Shown piece after piece: positions 34,901-49,900 of a stretch of DNA of 64,000 bases. Numbering within the stretch: position 1 is the first letter of the stretch; each line of letters begins with the position of its first letter. A program made the translations under genes and the position numbers. The notes beneath the pieces are model-generated. The model ran no database searches and was not told where the DNA came from. It worked only from the letters and a program-made list of their open reading frames with translations. This stretch comes from Cristatella mucedo (lineage: Eukaryota > Bryozoa > Phylactolaemata > Cristatellidae), in assembly GCA_009760855.2 (NCBI GenBank), contig WPIO01000017.1:935001-999000 (forward strand), given 5' to 3'.

Positions 34901-37900
34901 TTGTACTATACACGGCCACTGGTGTGCATGTTGGAAGACAAAAAAATCTCTGAACCACTTTCTTTTTTCTTGTACTAAGAGATGGATGTAGCAAATAAAA
35001 TCCCGGTGTTTGTGAGCGTTGAGTAGGCGGATGACCGATGTAGCACATCGAAGCCTGTACCCGTGCCCACGTACGCACCAGCAGCATTGACACCAAGTGA
35101 GAGACAAGTCCTATGGCCACTGCAGAGCTGTATTCCCATGCTACGTGACAGAAAACAGTATGCATTCGTTCAGGGAATAACGAATTCGACATGGTACGAG
35201 TGGGGCACAGCAGCCCATGCAAGAGTTGACAGAGCACCTGCCTACGGTTTCAGAGACCGCGAGCTCTCGGAAGATTTCACATTTCATTGCTTCTAACTTC
35301 CTCTGACATTGCTTTTCAGTGCTTAGCTCTATTTAAATCCGACTAACGGTTTAGCTACATATTTTTTACATAGAAGCTAGCTACAACAGGAAAAAGCAGT
35401 AATTGCTAATAATTGCTCCCTTTTTCTGACTAACGTCTCGATTACAGGTGAATAGGTTGATAATCCAACACGGTGAAACAACAGAAGGCTGCTTTTGCAA
35501 GGACTCTCGGAAATTGCATTTCTGATTAGAAATTTCGGAACGGAAAAACAGAATGGCCAAGACTGTGATCGACTTAAACTAAGTGAACTAGACGAACTTT
35601 TAGGCGACATTTATTATTATTATTATTTATTTTAGACGGCAGAGATTTACGTGAGAACATCGTTACAAAAGATGCATGCTGTAAGACAACACAGGCAGTG
35701 CTAATACTCTTAGGATCGGCTGAGGTGATTGTGGCGACTGCTACATTACACCAGTTCTCACAGAACTGCACCGGCTCCCCAGTCAAGCAGCGAATCGACT
35801 TCAAGGTTCTGTCACTAACTTGTAATTGTCTCCCCCTTCCAATTCTCTTGCTTCGGCCTTCGACCCATAGGAACTACTTTCTTCTCATGCTTCGCATGGC
35901 ACCGCACTCACATTGCTCCCCCACTCCAGTCCTTTAGCTAAAGCTCTAACCAATCTCACATCTTTTGGAGCCCATGACATACTCCCAATGTTTACATACT
36001 CCAAAGCCTTGAACTTCCTATCGACTGACGACACATCTCCTGAGTTGACATTTAAAAGGAAGCTAACAACCTACGTCCAACTCACAGCTTTTGTTCTGTC
36101 CATGAGAATTGTCTGGTATAATAATAATAACATATTTGTATAGCACAGCACAGAGCCGAATCTCTTTCTAGGCACTTTACAGATGCTAATATGTGAATAT
36201 AATTGAATATAAAATAAAATAATAGAGACTGATGACCGAAATGGGTACTCAAAACGAGAGTGGTACACGGAATTTCCTTCAGCAGGCCAACGAGTTAGTA
36301 TCCCATTGTTTAGAGGCATATCTTTGTCAAGGATAATAGAAACACAGTCGTTCTCTGTGTCGGCATGACTATACTGGATCAGTGATACCTGGCACGTTAA
36401 AAAAAAATTCAAGTCACCGTTCTGAGGGTGCTATCGAAAGCAATTATCGTTAAGCAAGTTCACTTCCGGTGTAGGTTGGGTTATTCGAAATGCAATAATG
36501 ATGAATAAAGTAGAAAATTAAGTTCGAGGACACTTTAGGACATGAAAACATGTATACGACAATTACCCAACTCCCAACAAAGATGAACTAAATTACTGAT
36601 ACACAAGCATGGGCCAACTCGTATTCCAAATTTCACACCAATCGGTGGAGTATTGGCCAAGCCAAATATTCGAATGTACAAGGCACAAAGGCAGACTGTA
36701 ACAGAAGGTTGAAAGTGGCAAGCATGTAGCTCAACAAGCTGCAAACATGTACCTCGATTCGCCAACGTTATAAGTCGCATACAATGCAGACATCGGTAAA
36801 TTTATTTGTAGATATCTTGCTCACTATTTACATCCGGGTTAGACATGGTTTTCATGATAATTTGTTAATGCTTTCACTTATGTGGAAATAGCCAAATCTT
36901 CGGGGTGCATTTCTTAACATGTGTGTCTCTAGAAAGGCACCCTTCATAAATCATCGATAGCTTGACCAAGTTTCCCCGTGCTTTTCGACCCTTGTGCCTC
37001 AAATTCCAAGTTCGTAAGCCCAAGGCCTGCGGCAGATGTAAAGCGTCTGGATAAAGATCAAGGTCTCTTAGGGGATCACATTATCGAAGTATATAAGGAC
37101 CTATTAGTATTCAAAAACTTTGAGGATTTGCCATATCCAGGGCAGGCAAAGATTTTGTGCCAGTACTGTACAGTAGCGGGCATGGATTTTGCCATAACTG
37201 CCCTCATGTTAATATGGTCAATGTATCTCAGTCGGTAGCCGTTAAAATACTTTACATTTTGGTAAATACTAAAGAATGTGTTTTCTCTCACCGGCTATCA
37301 AAAAGTAGTGTTTCGGTCACTAGCTTATTGCTCAGAAACACTTCTGGGCACTAAAACCTGGAGAACCTGAGAAACCTGGAAGTAGGCTTTTAGCAACCAA
37401 ATAGCTCTGTTACTGATGGCCGGTTGCAGTTCTGGATTTCGCTGGCTGTTCTAAAGGTATCATTCAACTCACTCAACGGTGTGCTACAAGATAATACCGC
37501 TAGAAAAATTTGGTAGCCTTTGTGCTGTGTGGAAGTATCTTTAAATATGGCCGACACTCGCTTGGTTGCATTTGCAGACGGTACTCGTCCATTAGAAGGT
37601 GCACAACCTCTTGGTGCGCTAGCATACTGGGGAAATCAGGCAGACACCCAGTGACGTTGGTCACATCCGGCAGAGCTTATCGACACGTGCGTGCAGTTGA
37701 ACCAGCCATGGCTAATGGAGGCCACCTTATGGATTTTGTGAAGGCCAGCTGTGGTCTTACCATCTAGGGAAGGTTACCAAACGAGAGATCGCCAGGAAGC
37801 TGGGGATAACTGAGAAAGCTGCCCAATATAACAATTACAATTATGTCCACGTTAGAGATGACAAAGAACCAGCCTGTTTCTGGACACCCTCGGTGGTCCA

Positions 37901-40900
37901 ACAGGATGGTCGGCTTCTTTAATGGGGTGCTGAAGGTTCGTTTTTCACCTGCTCGAGTCCATGCCTAACAGTCGAGCTTAGCACCGGCTCGATCGACCGT
38001 GAGCGGGCAGTGAGGCGAAGGGTCAACCAACACGGGCTTGTGGCAATCGTAGCAAAGAAAACTCAGCTATTGTAAAAAGCCAACAAAGAAACAAGCCTTG
38101 AATGGGTGTGGCACCACAGCCACTGGACGACCAAAGATTGGAGAATTGGAGGTTCAGCAGTGGCTGACACTGTTAGACAGTGGCATACGACCACCGGTCG
38201 AATTATGAGGACAAATTGCAAGCAGTTTGGCAAGTCCAATCCAGCCCGAATAGCTGATTTTGCTAATCGGGGGGGGGGATGGATGGGTGGGTGGGTGGAG
38301 GTCACATCCTACTATCATTAGTGCTTCTACCGCCGTGCTGTGGTTTTCATGCCATATAAATCGTGTGTTGAGCTGCTGCGTTTATTTTGGGATCAAATGC
38401 ACTCGTTTTTACTCTCCTGGTAGATTTAAAAACTGCCAACAGCAGTTGCTGACCGGACAGCCATAGTTGGGTGGGTGCGGGAAAACTTATGGTTGCTAGT
38501 GTTTGTGTGTGTATGTGTGTGTGTGTCTCTGTGCGTGTGTAAGTGGGTGTATATGAATCACCCAACACGAGGCAATAAAATACAATGGCAGAAAGAACCA
38601 CAATTATGAGATTCTTAAACAGGCCATTTCAAGCCTCAGTGCTGACTTGAGTTAAATGACAGTGACTAACAAGTAACGTCAGCGACTACAGAGATGATAC
38701 AAGACACACACAGAAATCGGGAGGACTATGGAGCTACAACATGGATACACAATGCTGACAAATCGAAGATCAAGCCAAGCAGCAGTAAACCAGTAAAGCA
38801 GTAAACGGGTAACTCTGGCTGCTCCAAACTCATCCTATTGCACTGCTACACCGCACATAACATGGAAACTAGACAAAAACAATACACGATGCATAAATCA
38901 AAACAAAGGAGACCGATCCCAAAACAAGCAACCGGCTACCTGCATCTGCCGCGTCGTTTCATTTGGGTGCACACGTTGCCGGTCAATTTCTTGCCCACCG
39001 TGCACACTTGGCACTTCCGAATGTACTGCAAAAGAAGAGCCAGATAGCAGGCGAAACTGTGCGACAAATATGTTTTGCATACAAGCAACAATGTATTAAC
39101 GGTATAATAAGAAGATCGCCTTTCAGACACATGCAGCAAGACAACATGCCACCAAAAATTAATTAGATGAAAACGTTTATTATTAAAGCTGGTTGCAGAT
39201 AACTCAGCAGTTCTTTCTCGAGTCATTACATAATTCATTTAACCATACATATCATGAAAAATATACTTCATTTGAATAGTGACCATGTCTAAAGAATGGC
39301 GGCCCGGGAAGATAAATGACCAATGAATCAAATAAAGTGAGGGTATTCTGGCACAATGACAATGATTGACCAAGTACTTGTATTATTTACAAGTACTCAG
39401 TTTGTGGGTTATTTACAAGTACTCAGTACTTGTAAATAACCCACAAACGAAAACGACAAAGAAAGCACACCATCAACCATGAACTATTATAAACCACATA
39501 ATAAGAACAAGAGGTAATAGCCAGAGCCAATTAACAGTTATAACTAATGAGCAGTTTAGCAAAAAACAAAGAATGGCTAGCTTCCTAACTTGTACCATCT
39601 CTGCAGATACATGTGCTGTGCATGTGCTTACAGTCAAATTGGTCCGACCAGTCATTTCTTCCACCTAAATGGTTGAGGAACAGTCAGGTCTTAGAGAAAT
39701 TCATTGAAGATCATAAACCCAATCGTATTTGCATTGACCCTAATAAACTTTACCACCTTTAATCTAGAGTATGCAATTATTAAGTTAAGAGATCTTGTAA
39801 AGCTTTCGAAATTATTCAAAACTGAGGCCAATGACATATTTATTATGCTGTTTATGCAGGACGGCAGCAAATCTGGACATCTCAGAAGAAGAACAGTAGG
39901 TGTGGGATTTAGAGGGCAAGCAGTCTTCTTTAAATGCTATATGAACTTTGAGCTGATGTTACTAGTTCTGGGATTGAAAAGACTAGCTTGATTCAACAGC
40001 CTCATTTACATAGCGACAGAAGAGCCTTGACCCCATCACTTGCAGCAGGCAATAAAGGATTGTCCACTACAGAACTCTATGGCCTGGGTCGGGTAGAACT
40101 AGCACCACACTCCTAGGCTAAGACTCAGGGGAGGATACTATTGAGGTAAAGCAAGGAATGAAAGAACCCTGTGAGGATGTTTCCTTAGTGAAGGATGCCC
40201 TGATCTTTCCTTCTTGCTGACAAAGAAGCCATAACAAAATCTGCTAGATCGCCGCAAGGATCACTAGAGAAGGCGCTGACCTGAACAGGTCAAGGAGATG
40301 GCTAAATGTTGACACGAGCATTTTTAAAATAATAACAATAAGACATTTATTTAGTACTGCATGTGAACTCAATCTCTTCACATGCACTTTACATATGCTA
40401 GAAGTATGTTAATTGGTTATTGATAGTAGCATGCACAGAGTTAGCACAACAAAAATACATATGACACTTCATTCCGACCCAGCAAATGCTCTGAGGTGGG
40501 TTTATAGCTTCTTTAAAATGTCATCAAGTCACGAGAAGTTATGAGGTCAGTCGTGACGAGTTCCAGGCCTTGGGAGCACACGAACTAAAGGTATGGTCGA
40601 CATGAGTCAGAAGAGGGTATGGCCTGGTTGGGAAGTAATACAGATATGTAGAACGGCTCTATCAGTCCATGTGATTCGTCCTTTACGTGCTTATATGTGC
40701 TGACACTGCATGCTGCCGCTAACCATATTTGCATGCTGCTGCTAACCATATTTACATGCTGACCCTGTGCATGTCATCCCTAACCATGTTATGCCTGTTG
40801 TCATTAAGCATGCTACCCTGCTTCTTTTCAAGCAAATGTAAAGTGCCTAGAAAGAGATTGAGTTCTCTGAGGGCACTATATCAAATGTATTATTATTATA

Positions 40901-43900
40901 AAGTGAGTGACAACACCGTAAATTAGATACGCTGCTTGACGGTGCTAATGCTGGCTGGAAAGTGAGAAGTGGTATAACTTTGTAATTGCGACGGTCACGA
41001 TTGGAAAGCCTAGCTGCTGAGCTGTGGACCAACTGTAAGTGCATGATTACACAGGTCATAAGACTTTCAAGTAGGGAGTTGCAGAAGTCAAGACGAGATA
41101 TCACAAATGCATGGACCACCTTGTATGTGGTATTCCTGCTCAAGCAGGCCCGAATTTTCGCAAGGTGGTTGCTTCTCATGACCTCGGTCCCAAGTTCGAA
41201 TCCTTCGATGGGCGATTCTTTATTGCCCCTGCAAAACGGTAGTGATAGCCGTAGAGGCTCTTATGTCGCTAAACAAAAGAAGCGTGTTTAAATCGGCTAG
41301 TAGTTTTTTTATAGCTGAAAGTAAGTAGACTTGACTGTGGATATAATGGGGTCATCTAGTGAGAGGTCACTTATAAAAAAGGAGACCCAGATTGCATACA
41401 GATGCTACTGAAGGTAAGCAGGCCAAGTGAGAGGTAGATTTCACAATTTTTTTTGAGTTGCTCCAGGTTTGCCCATAATCAGTAAGTTGGCTGCAGTCAT
41501 TAAATTTGAGAAAGTTTGCTGACATCCAAGTGCCAATGTCGGCAACCCATGCAGAAAGGGAGTTGAGAGTTCGAGTGCTGGAAGGCACGGGGAATCAAAG
41601 TACAAGTACAGCTGCGTGTCACCAGCATAAAAATGAAAACCTAGATTGTGCTTGGAAATCACATTGGCAAGAAGGAGAGTTTACATTGTGAAAATAACAT
41701 AATAACATAATTCTGTTTTATAGCACCATAAGAGAACTGAATCTCTATCCAGGGGCTTCTTTGGATTGTGTATCTGCAATTCGAAAATGTTGTGTATTTG
41801 TTTCATAGAAGAGAGCATCATTGCTGTATGAGCCCTGAGGAGACTGAAACTGAAACAAGAATCTTGCTCCGCAGGAATAACTGAGCAGTTTTTCTTAAAA
41901 GAGATACAAATAACAGGTTGAATAGCCTTCATACAATAGACACTAACAAGCTGCCATGCAGGACAAGCATTAGAGGCTGCCGTTAGTCTAATACAACGGA
42001 TTGCAGCTGCGCTGCGAAGCTGTATACTAACACTGAGAACTAACCGGGAAAATACTTGAAAATTAACATGAACCAAGCCATGGGAAATTGTGGTATATAC
42101 ACATACCTGAATACCACATTGCTCACACTCTTCAATGAACATATCGCCGTGAAGAATAGAGAGTTTATCTCTCGGGAATCCAGAACGAATGTGCAAACCA
42201 TCGACGTTCTGAGTAACGACATGCACAATATACCCTGAAAAATATGAGTGAATGATACAGGTACGATAGACAGTGATGACATTGAAACACTGCAGGATCA
42301 ATGAGTAACCACGGGCCTATTATCACCACACATGTACTTGCTGGCTAAAGGTTGTAGCACTGCCATCTATATCATGGTCAAATGTTGGAATTTAGATATA
42401 CATTGCAAAATATTGTAATGAATGGTTGATACTTAGCTGGAACTCCACCTTGGGTCACAGTATTTGCTGCTTTGCCCCACTCGATGACTCCGTGGACACT
42501 AGTGTTTTGTAGTTCTCTATAAACACATCCGACCTGCATTGGCTTCCGGTCATGCAACGAATCGACTTCGAGGTTCTGTCACTCACATTTAGGTCTCATC
42601 ATTCTTTGGTTCCAGCCTACCTATCAGATCTACTCCCCCACTATGCTAAGCATCATTCCACTCGCTTTTCGGAATCTAATCGTTTACCTGTATTTCGCAC
42701 GAACCTCAAATTCTTTGGAGACCACGCCTTTAGTTCGTATGCCCAAAGCCTGCAACTCATTTCCGACTTGAGTCACAAACCCCCCTGACTTGACCATATT
42801 TAAAAAAAAACTAAAAACGCATATATTTATCACAGCATTTAGTGGGTCCATGTGATTCGTCCTTTACGTGCTTGTGCATGCTGACACTGTGCATGCTGCT
42901 ACTAACCTTATTTGCATGCTGAACCTGTGCATGTCACCCCAACCATGCTATGCTTGCTGTCATTGAGCATGCTACCACTAACCACTTGATCGTGCTTCCT
43001 TTGTAGCAAACGTAAAGCATCTAGAAAGAAATTGAGTTCTCTGAGGGCGCTGTATCAAATATATTATTAAAACAGCAGAGATACCCATGTCTGCATTCCT
43101 ACGTAGGTCGTTGTACACCCGAATCAGTGCTGACTCTGTGGAGTGATTAGATCTAAAGCCACACTAGAAATTACTAGCAAGGTTTGAAGTTTTAATATAT
43201 AAGTTCAGCTGGTCTGCCACGACTCGTCTTTGATAGGAATGGTAGAAGGGAGACTGGGCGGTAGTTGCTCAAATTCTTTTGGTCTAATGTCACTTTCTTG
43301 AGAAATGGCCAGACTACAGCTTTTTTGAAAGGTACTGGGACATGACCGGAGACTAATGACACATTAATGATGTTAGTTATGCATGGCAGCAGCAGATCAA
43401 TGCAACGTAGGAGTAGGATAGTGGAAATAGGATCCAAAGGACTTGTTGTCTTCTTTGATTGGGATATGAACTTCAGGACGAGATCACTACTGACCCCCTT
43501 AAATGTAGACATTGTGGTGCTGTAAGGAATCGAGGGACAGCATTCTAGGGGGATGCTGCCATTGCAGGGATGGACTCCCTGATCTTGTTTATCATCTGTT
43601 ACAGAAGAAGTGTCGGTAGTTGGGTTCTTGTAATCTTGCTTACATCAACATGCCAGACCACTATTAAAAAGAAACTAAAAACGCATCTATTTATCACAGC
43701 ACTTAGTGCGTCCATGTGATTGGTCCTTGGCGTGCTTATGAATGCTGACACTGCGCATGCTGCCACTAACCATATTTGCATGCTGACCATGTCACCCCTA
43801 ACAATGTTAGGCTTGTTCATCGAGCACGCTACTGCTAACCATTCGATCATGCTTCCTTTACAGCAAATGTAAAGTGGCTAGAAAGAGATTGTGCTCTCAG

Positions 43901-46900
43901 AAGGGGCTATAACAAAGGTATTATTATAATTATTTTTATTATGTGTCGGATAAATCCTGCACATAAGTTTATCTTAGGCTATTTCCTGCGATGATCAGAT
44001 CCCCTCAACAAAGCCATCAACTATACGGTCCCAAAAGTTCATTCTAGATACACTGCTAATCTGTATTTACACAAATCCTTTCTTTCAAAGATAATACAGA
44101 ATTGTGAAATTAGGTTTTTTCTATCTCCAATGACACCCATTTCCATACGTCACCAGGCCCTGAGAAAAGACAGCCAATGCCAAACTGCATCCACTTCTTG
44201 TAAAGATTGGTTCTCGATGGCAATCAGTTACCGTTTTTAGTAAGCACGGGCGTATCGAGGGATCTGCTAACAAGCTTAGCAGTGACCGATTATGGGGTCA
44301 GAAATCCAGCCAGCATGCTGCACTCATAACCAAGACATTGCAGTTAAGTGGCTTGTTGATAAAATCATTCATGAGTTAGCAGACAGCATATTTGTTCAAG
44401 TCTATGCTCAAATTCGATTACTTAAAGGCAAGCTAAAGATTTTAAAAAGACATTGGCCATACCCAGGTTGGAGCATAGTATGTAATAATATTAGCATGGC
44501 TACTAAAATGCACAATAACTGCCCATTTAACTATAAAACAACTGTAGATTGATCTTTCAATCCAAGATTGCATGAAACAAAAAATCATTAATCCTAAAAA
44601 AGCTTAGGGGCCTCATGGCCGAACAGTGAATAGAGCTTATTTTCCCAAGTTACCCTTCAAAGTACATGCCAACTTGGTTCCACCATATTAAACCGTGCAC
44701 GTACAGCCATATCCACAGCATCTATGTGTCCTGAGGGCCAATTGGTAGTAATAAATAAACTGTCCTCCGGGCCAATTTCAACACGTTAGAAATGAGATTA
44801 GACATGCTGACGATTTCCACATAAAAAGAAAAACATAATTATGCAAACCACCTGTCTAACCCGGAAGTAAACCAGAAGCAACGTATCTAAAAATTGCTTA
44901 CCGATGTCAGCATCATATGCGACTTGTGTCCGAACTTGTTGAACGTTGGTACATCACGGTACATGTCTACAGTGTGTTGAGGTGACGTGTTCGTGACGTC
45001 TAAGCAGCTTCATTTACAGTGCATTTGTGTGCCTTGTAAAATCTACACCTCGGCCAATACGACACAGACCAACATGAAATTTCAAATGCGAGTTCAGCTC
45101 TGGGCCAGTCCAGTGGTTAAGGTGCTCGCCTCGAACCAAGGTCAAAGTGAATGACCTTGATAACCGAGAATGTGGGCTTGGGGAGGGGGACGGGGGCACG
45201 AGCCCCGCTGCTTATGGGAAGGCCTGACTGAATAGGGATTCAATTCTCTTAACGGGTTATACAAATGAATCATATATGATAATTACGTAGCTCTGCTTGA
45301 ACGTCACTACAGGAGTTTATTTCTGATTTTGGTCGGATAAGCTTTGCTATACATGTCCGCGATCGCAGAAAATATAGCTCCAGGACGATTGCTGACATGT
45401 GTAGCAATACCTAAATAAAAAATACAATAATTAGCTGATTTAACAGTCCCATTTATTAAGCTGCAAAAGAACCTTGAAGGCTATCACTGCTGCTAGCAGT
45501 GGGAAATTAAGAATTGCCTACTGCAGGACTCGAACCAACGATCTGGGTCGTGGATAGAGAGCACCTTACTTATTCCACCTAGATTAGAAATAAACTCGTG
45601 CAGTGATGTTCATGCAGAGCTGCACTGACAATTGAAATTTCACGTTGATTCATGAAGTATTAGCCGAGTTATGGATTTCAAGAGGCACAAAGCTTCACTC
45701 TACATGAAGCCATCACAAGCATGCACCTCAGCAAGCTGAAGACATGCACTTCGATGTAACAAGTTTTTAAAAATTGGCAAACAAGTCGCATAGGATGCTG
45801 ACATCGCTAAATTTCTTATCTGAAGATATGTATCTACCAATTTATTCATCGTAACTTATATAACTTGCACGATCATTTTTTCCCTTTATTCGGAAATCGT
45901 CAAAACTTTCGATCATATTTCTAGATGCTAGTCTTTTGAAAGGTACCCTAAACCAATATTTGATTGTTGGACACTTTTAGTATTTTCTCGATATTTACCT
46001 TTAAGGCTGGTGAAAGGACTCAAAGCTTCGAGATGAGTTGTAACTATAATCGAGTAGATCTCATCACCAAAATTGCCAGAAGACTAGCACACGAATTAGG
46101 ATGATGAATGAGCCACTGCCACTAATCAACCACTGCCACTGGCTTGACACCAAACAACCGTACTTTTTAGCTTCGAGATTTCAGTAACACATGAAGCAGG
46201 GATTCCATGTCTTAAGGCTTTATTCCCTAAACGAGTGGTTAATAAGAAATAAATAATAAATCCTAGCTGATTAAACAGCCTCTTTTTGTATAGCGACAGA
46301 AGAGCCTTTACGGCTATCACCACCGCTTGCAGTGGCGATAAAGGATCGCCCACCGCACGAATCGAACCCACGACCTCGGGTCCGAGGTCGTGAAAGCAAC
46401 CACCTTACCCAGTTGCCATCACGGCTCGACCATGTCGCACTAGTCTGTTCGCGTTCAATCCATGTCATGTGGTGGTCAGGACTCTGTTTAGGCTGGATTA
46501 CAGTAATTTCGTTTTAGCAGGGCTACCGAAAAAGCCACCAAGCTTGAGCAGCTGGTGATGAGTATGGCTGCAAGGCTAATCAACTTATTCCAGAGGTTCA
46601 GCCAAGTGTCTCCTTTGCTGACGGAGCTGCGATGGCTACCGGTCAATTAACGGCTCCAGAAAATAAATCCTTACTATGACCCACAAGGCCCGCCATGGCT
46701 TGGCTCCTCCATACCTAGCTGACTTGCTGCACCAGTCTCAGCCTCATTCTCAGCCTCAGCATCATCACTATGGACCATATTAGCTGTTCCATTCCTTTGC
46801 TAAAAGACCATTGGCGACAGAAACCTTTGCTCTGTATGGTCCTAGACTACAAGAAATCACATCCACAATTCTTATGCAACGACATCTACTCTTCTGCTGC

Positions 46901-49900
46901 CGACTGTGGCACATCCTTTCCAGCCACACAGAGCAACTACAACCAACTTACTCACTTCACCGACTTCATCCCTGCAGACTCAGCTACTTCTTATTTTCTC
47001 TTTGTTGTATCAAAAAAGTCTTTTGCTTATCGTATGCGTGCCAAATGCCGCTTATGCTTTGAGTGCCGTACAGAATAATAATAATGCACTTGATAAAGCG
47101 CCCTCAGAGAACACAATCTCTTTCTAGGCGCTTTACATTTCCTGCAAAGGGAAACACGATTGAATGGTGAGTAATATTATGCTTGATAGACAACATGAAT
47201 GACATGGTTACGGGTGACTTGCACAGGGTCAGCATGCAAATGTGGTTAGTGGCAGCATGCACAGTGTCAGCACCCATAAGCACATGAAGGACGAATCAGA
47301 GAGACCCACTAAATGCTGTCCTAAATAGGTGTGTCTTTAAGTTCTTTTAAATGTGGTCAAGTCAGGGGATGTTGTGACGCAAGTCGGGAGTGAGTTCCAG
47401 GCTTTGGGAGCATACGAACTAAATGCACGGTCTCCAAAGAATTTAAGGTTTGTACGAGGGATTGGTAAACTGTTGGATTCCGAAAAGCGGGTGGTACGAT
47501 GTTTGACCTGATGGGGGAGTAGATCTGAGAGATAGGCTGGAGCCAAAGAATGAAGTGACCTAAAAGTGAGCGACAAAACCTTGAAATCGATCCATTGCTT
47601 GACTAGAAGCCAGTGCAGGTCGGCGAGAAGTGGTGTGATTTGACAAGTGCGACGCTCACGACAGACAAGCCTAGCTGCGCAGTTTTGCACCAGCTGTAAT
47701 CGCCTGATTGCACATGCCGGTAGGCCAGCAAGCAGTGAGTTACAGAAGTCAAGACGGGATGTCACAAATGCACGGACCAACTTAGACGTGGTATCCTTAT
47801 CTAAACAAGCCCGAATTTTAGTAATGTTATGTACCTGAAAGTAGGCAGACTTGATTGTGGAGCTGATGTGGCCGTCTAATGAGAGGTCACTTTGGAACAT
47901 GACACCTAGATTTCGAGCTGATTCAATAGGAGATATGTAAACTCACGTGTAACACACACATAGTCCTTGTGGCTTACCAAGTAACAGGCAGAGATACATT
48001 ACAGCTGTGCCTTAGGGAAGAGTTTGGTATTAGCAGATTGCAAAGAACTGCAATGTGTTGGGCATGGATTTACAGAACAAGCTTTTTATCTACAATTTTG
48101 GCCAGTGTGGCAGTGTGGGTGAGGCAGTCTGCATGTAATTTACAACAAAATGGCACGTAGCATAAAGCTGTGACCAATTAAAAGGAAAATAGATTAAATC
48201 GCACGAGACGACGACCACATCTCGATCGAACTTAGGTCTTGGATGGAGTTGGATCTATAAAAGAGACTAAAATAAATAGTCAATGAAGGAGGTGACAAAC
48301 CAGGAGCGAGGAGAGAGTTCGAGACTTTCAGTTTATAGGAACTGAAGCTCTGATTAAGTGAGCTAAGCATTCGACACTACCGGAAGAGGGTGTTTCGAGA
48401 GCATACTGAGGGAGCAAGGAAGTCGGATAGGAACGCTGGTGCAAGTGAGTGAAGTGACCTGGGGGCCACAGAGAGAATCCCGGAAGTCAAAACGACGATG
48501 CTTGAAAGGGAGCAACCGAAGTTCAGACAGAACTGGCACAATGAGGCAGCTATGCCGCTGACGACACACCGGATGCGCTGCTGCTGAGTTTTGCACCAGG
48601 TTCAGACCATTGAGAGCACAGACCAGGCAGGAGCAAACCAGCTGAAGCTCAGCCCTACAATACATTACTACAGTCACCAAAATATGGCAACACACACACA
48701 CACAAACAAACACACACACATACACATATATATAATTCATTTGTCTAGTGCCCCAAGAAAACTTAATCTCTATTCAGGTGCTCCACATAGGCCTCGGGGC
48801 TCGAGCCCACGACCTCAGCCAGGTAATGAATGGTCGGGGTGAGCACCTTAACCACGGGACCAATCCAGCTCGGCAAGCTATGTGCTCAATGTATGACACA
48901 TGTAAGGTGTAAGCTCCTCACGCGAAGCACATGGCACGTTACAGTGCATTTATGGCACGCCAGAAGATTTGCATGACGGGATAGATTGATTGCGCGCATG
49001 CACACGCACGCACACGCACAGTCCCGCCAGTAAATGTAGCACATAGACAAACACAAGGCTCATCACTGACAAACCTGCTTCTTCTAGCGTCGCTAGAGCC
49101 ATGTGGGTGAACGTTGGTTTAGCATTCTCAAACGTGATATCGACGGTCGGGGACTGTCCCTTTTCTTCCAGCGTCCAGACGCCTAAGAACACAGAAATAA
49201 TAATAATAATAATAATGCACCTGATAAAGCGCCATCAGAGGACTCAATCTCTTTCTAGGCACTTTACATTTCCTGCAAAGGGAAACACGATTGAATGGTG
49301 AGTAATATCATGCTTGAAAAACAAACAACAGGAACAACATGGTTAGGGGTGACATGCACAGGGTCAGCATGCAAATGTGGTTAGTGGCAACATGCACAGT
49401 GTCAGCACGCATAAGCACATGAGAGACGAATGAAAGGGACCCACTAAATGCTGTCCTAAATAGGTGTGTTTTAAGTTCTTTTTAAATGTGGTCAAGTCAG
49501 GCGATGTTGTGACGCAAGTCGGGAGTGAGTTCCAGGCTTTGGGAGCATACGAACTAAATGCACGGTCTCCAAAGGATTTGAGGTTGTACGAGGTATTGGT
49601 AAACTGTTGGATTCCGAAAATCGGGTGGTACGATGCTTGGCCTGGTGGGGGAGTATGTCGGAGAGATAGACTGGAGCCAAAGAATGAAGTGACTTAAAAG
49701 TGAGCGACAAAACCTTGAAGTCGATCCGTTGCTTGACAGGGAGCCAGTGCAGGTCGGCGAGAAGTGATGTGATGTGGCAACTGTGCCGCTCACGAAAGAC
49801 AAGCCTAGCTTCGGAGTTTTGCACAAGCTGTAATCGCCTGATTGCACATGCCGGCAGACACATATAAATGTTCAGTCTAACACAGTGGTTCTCAACCTTC

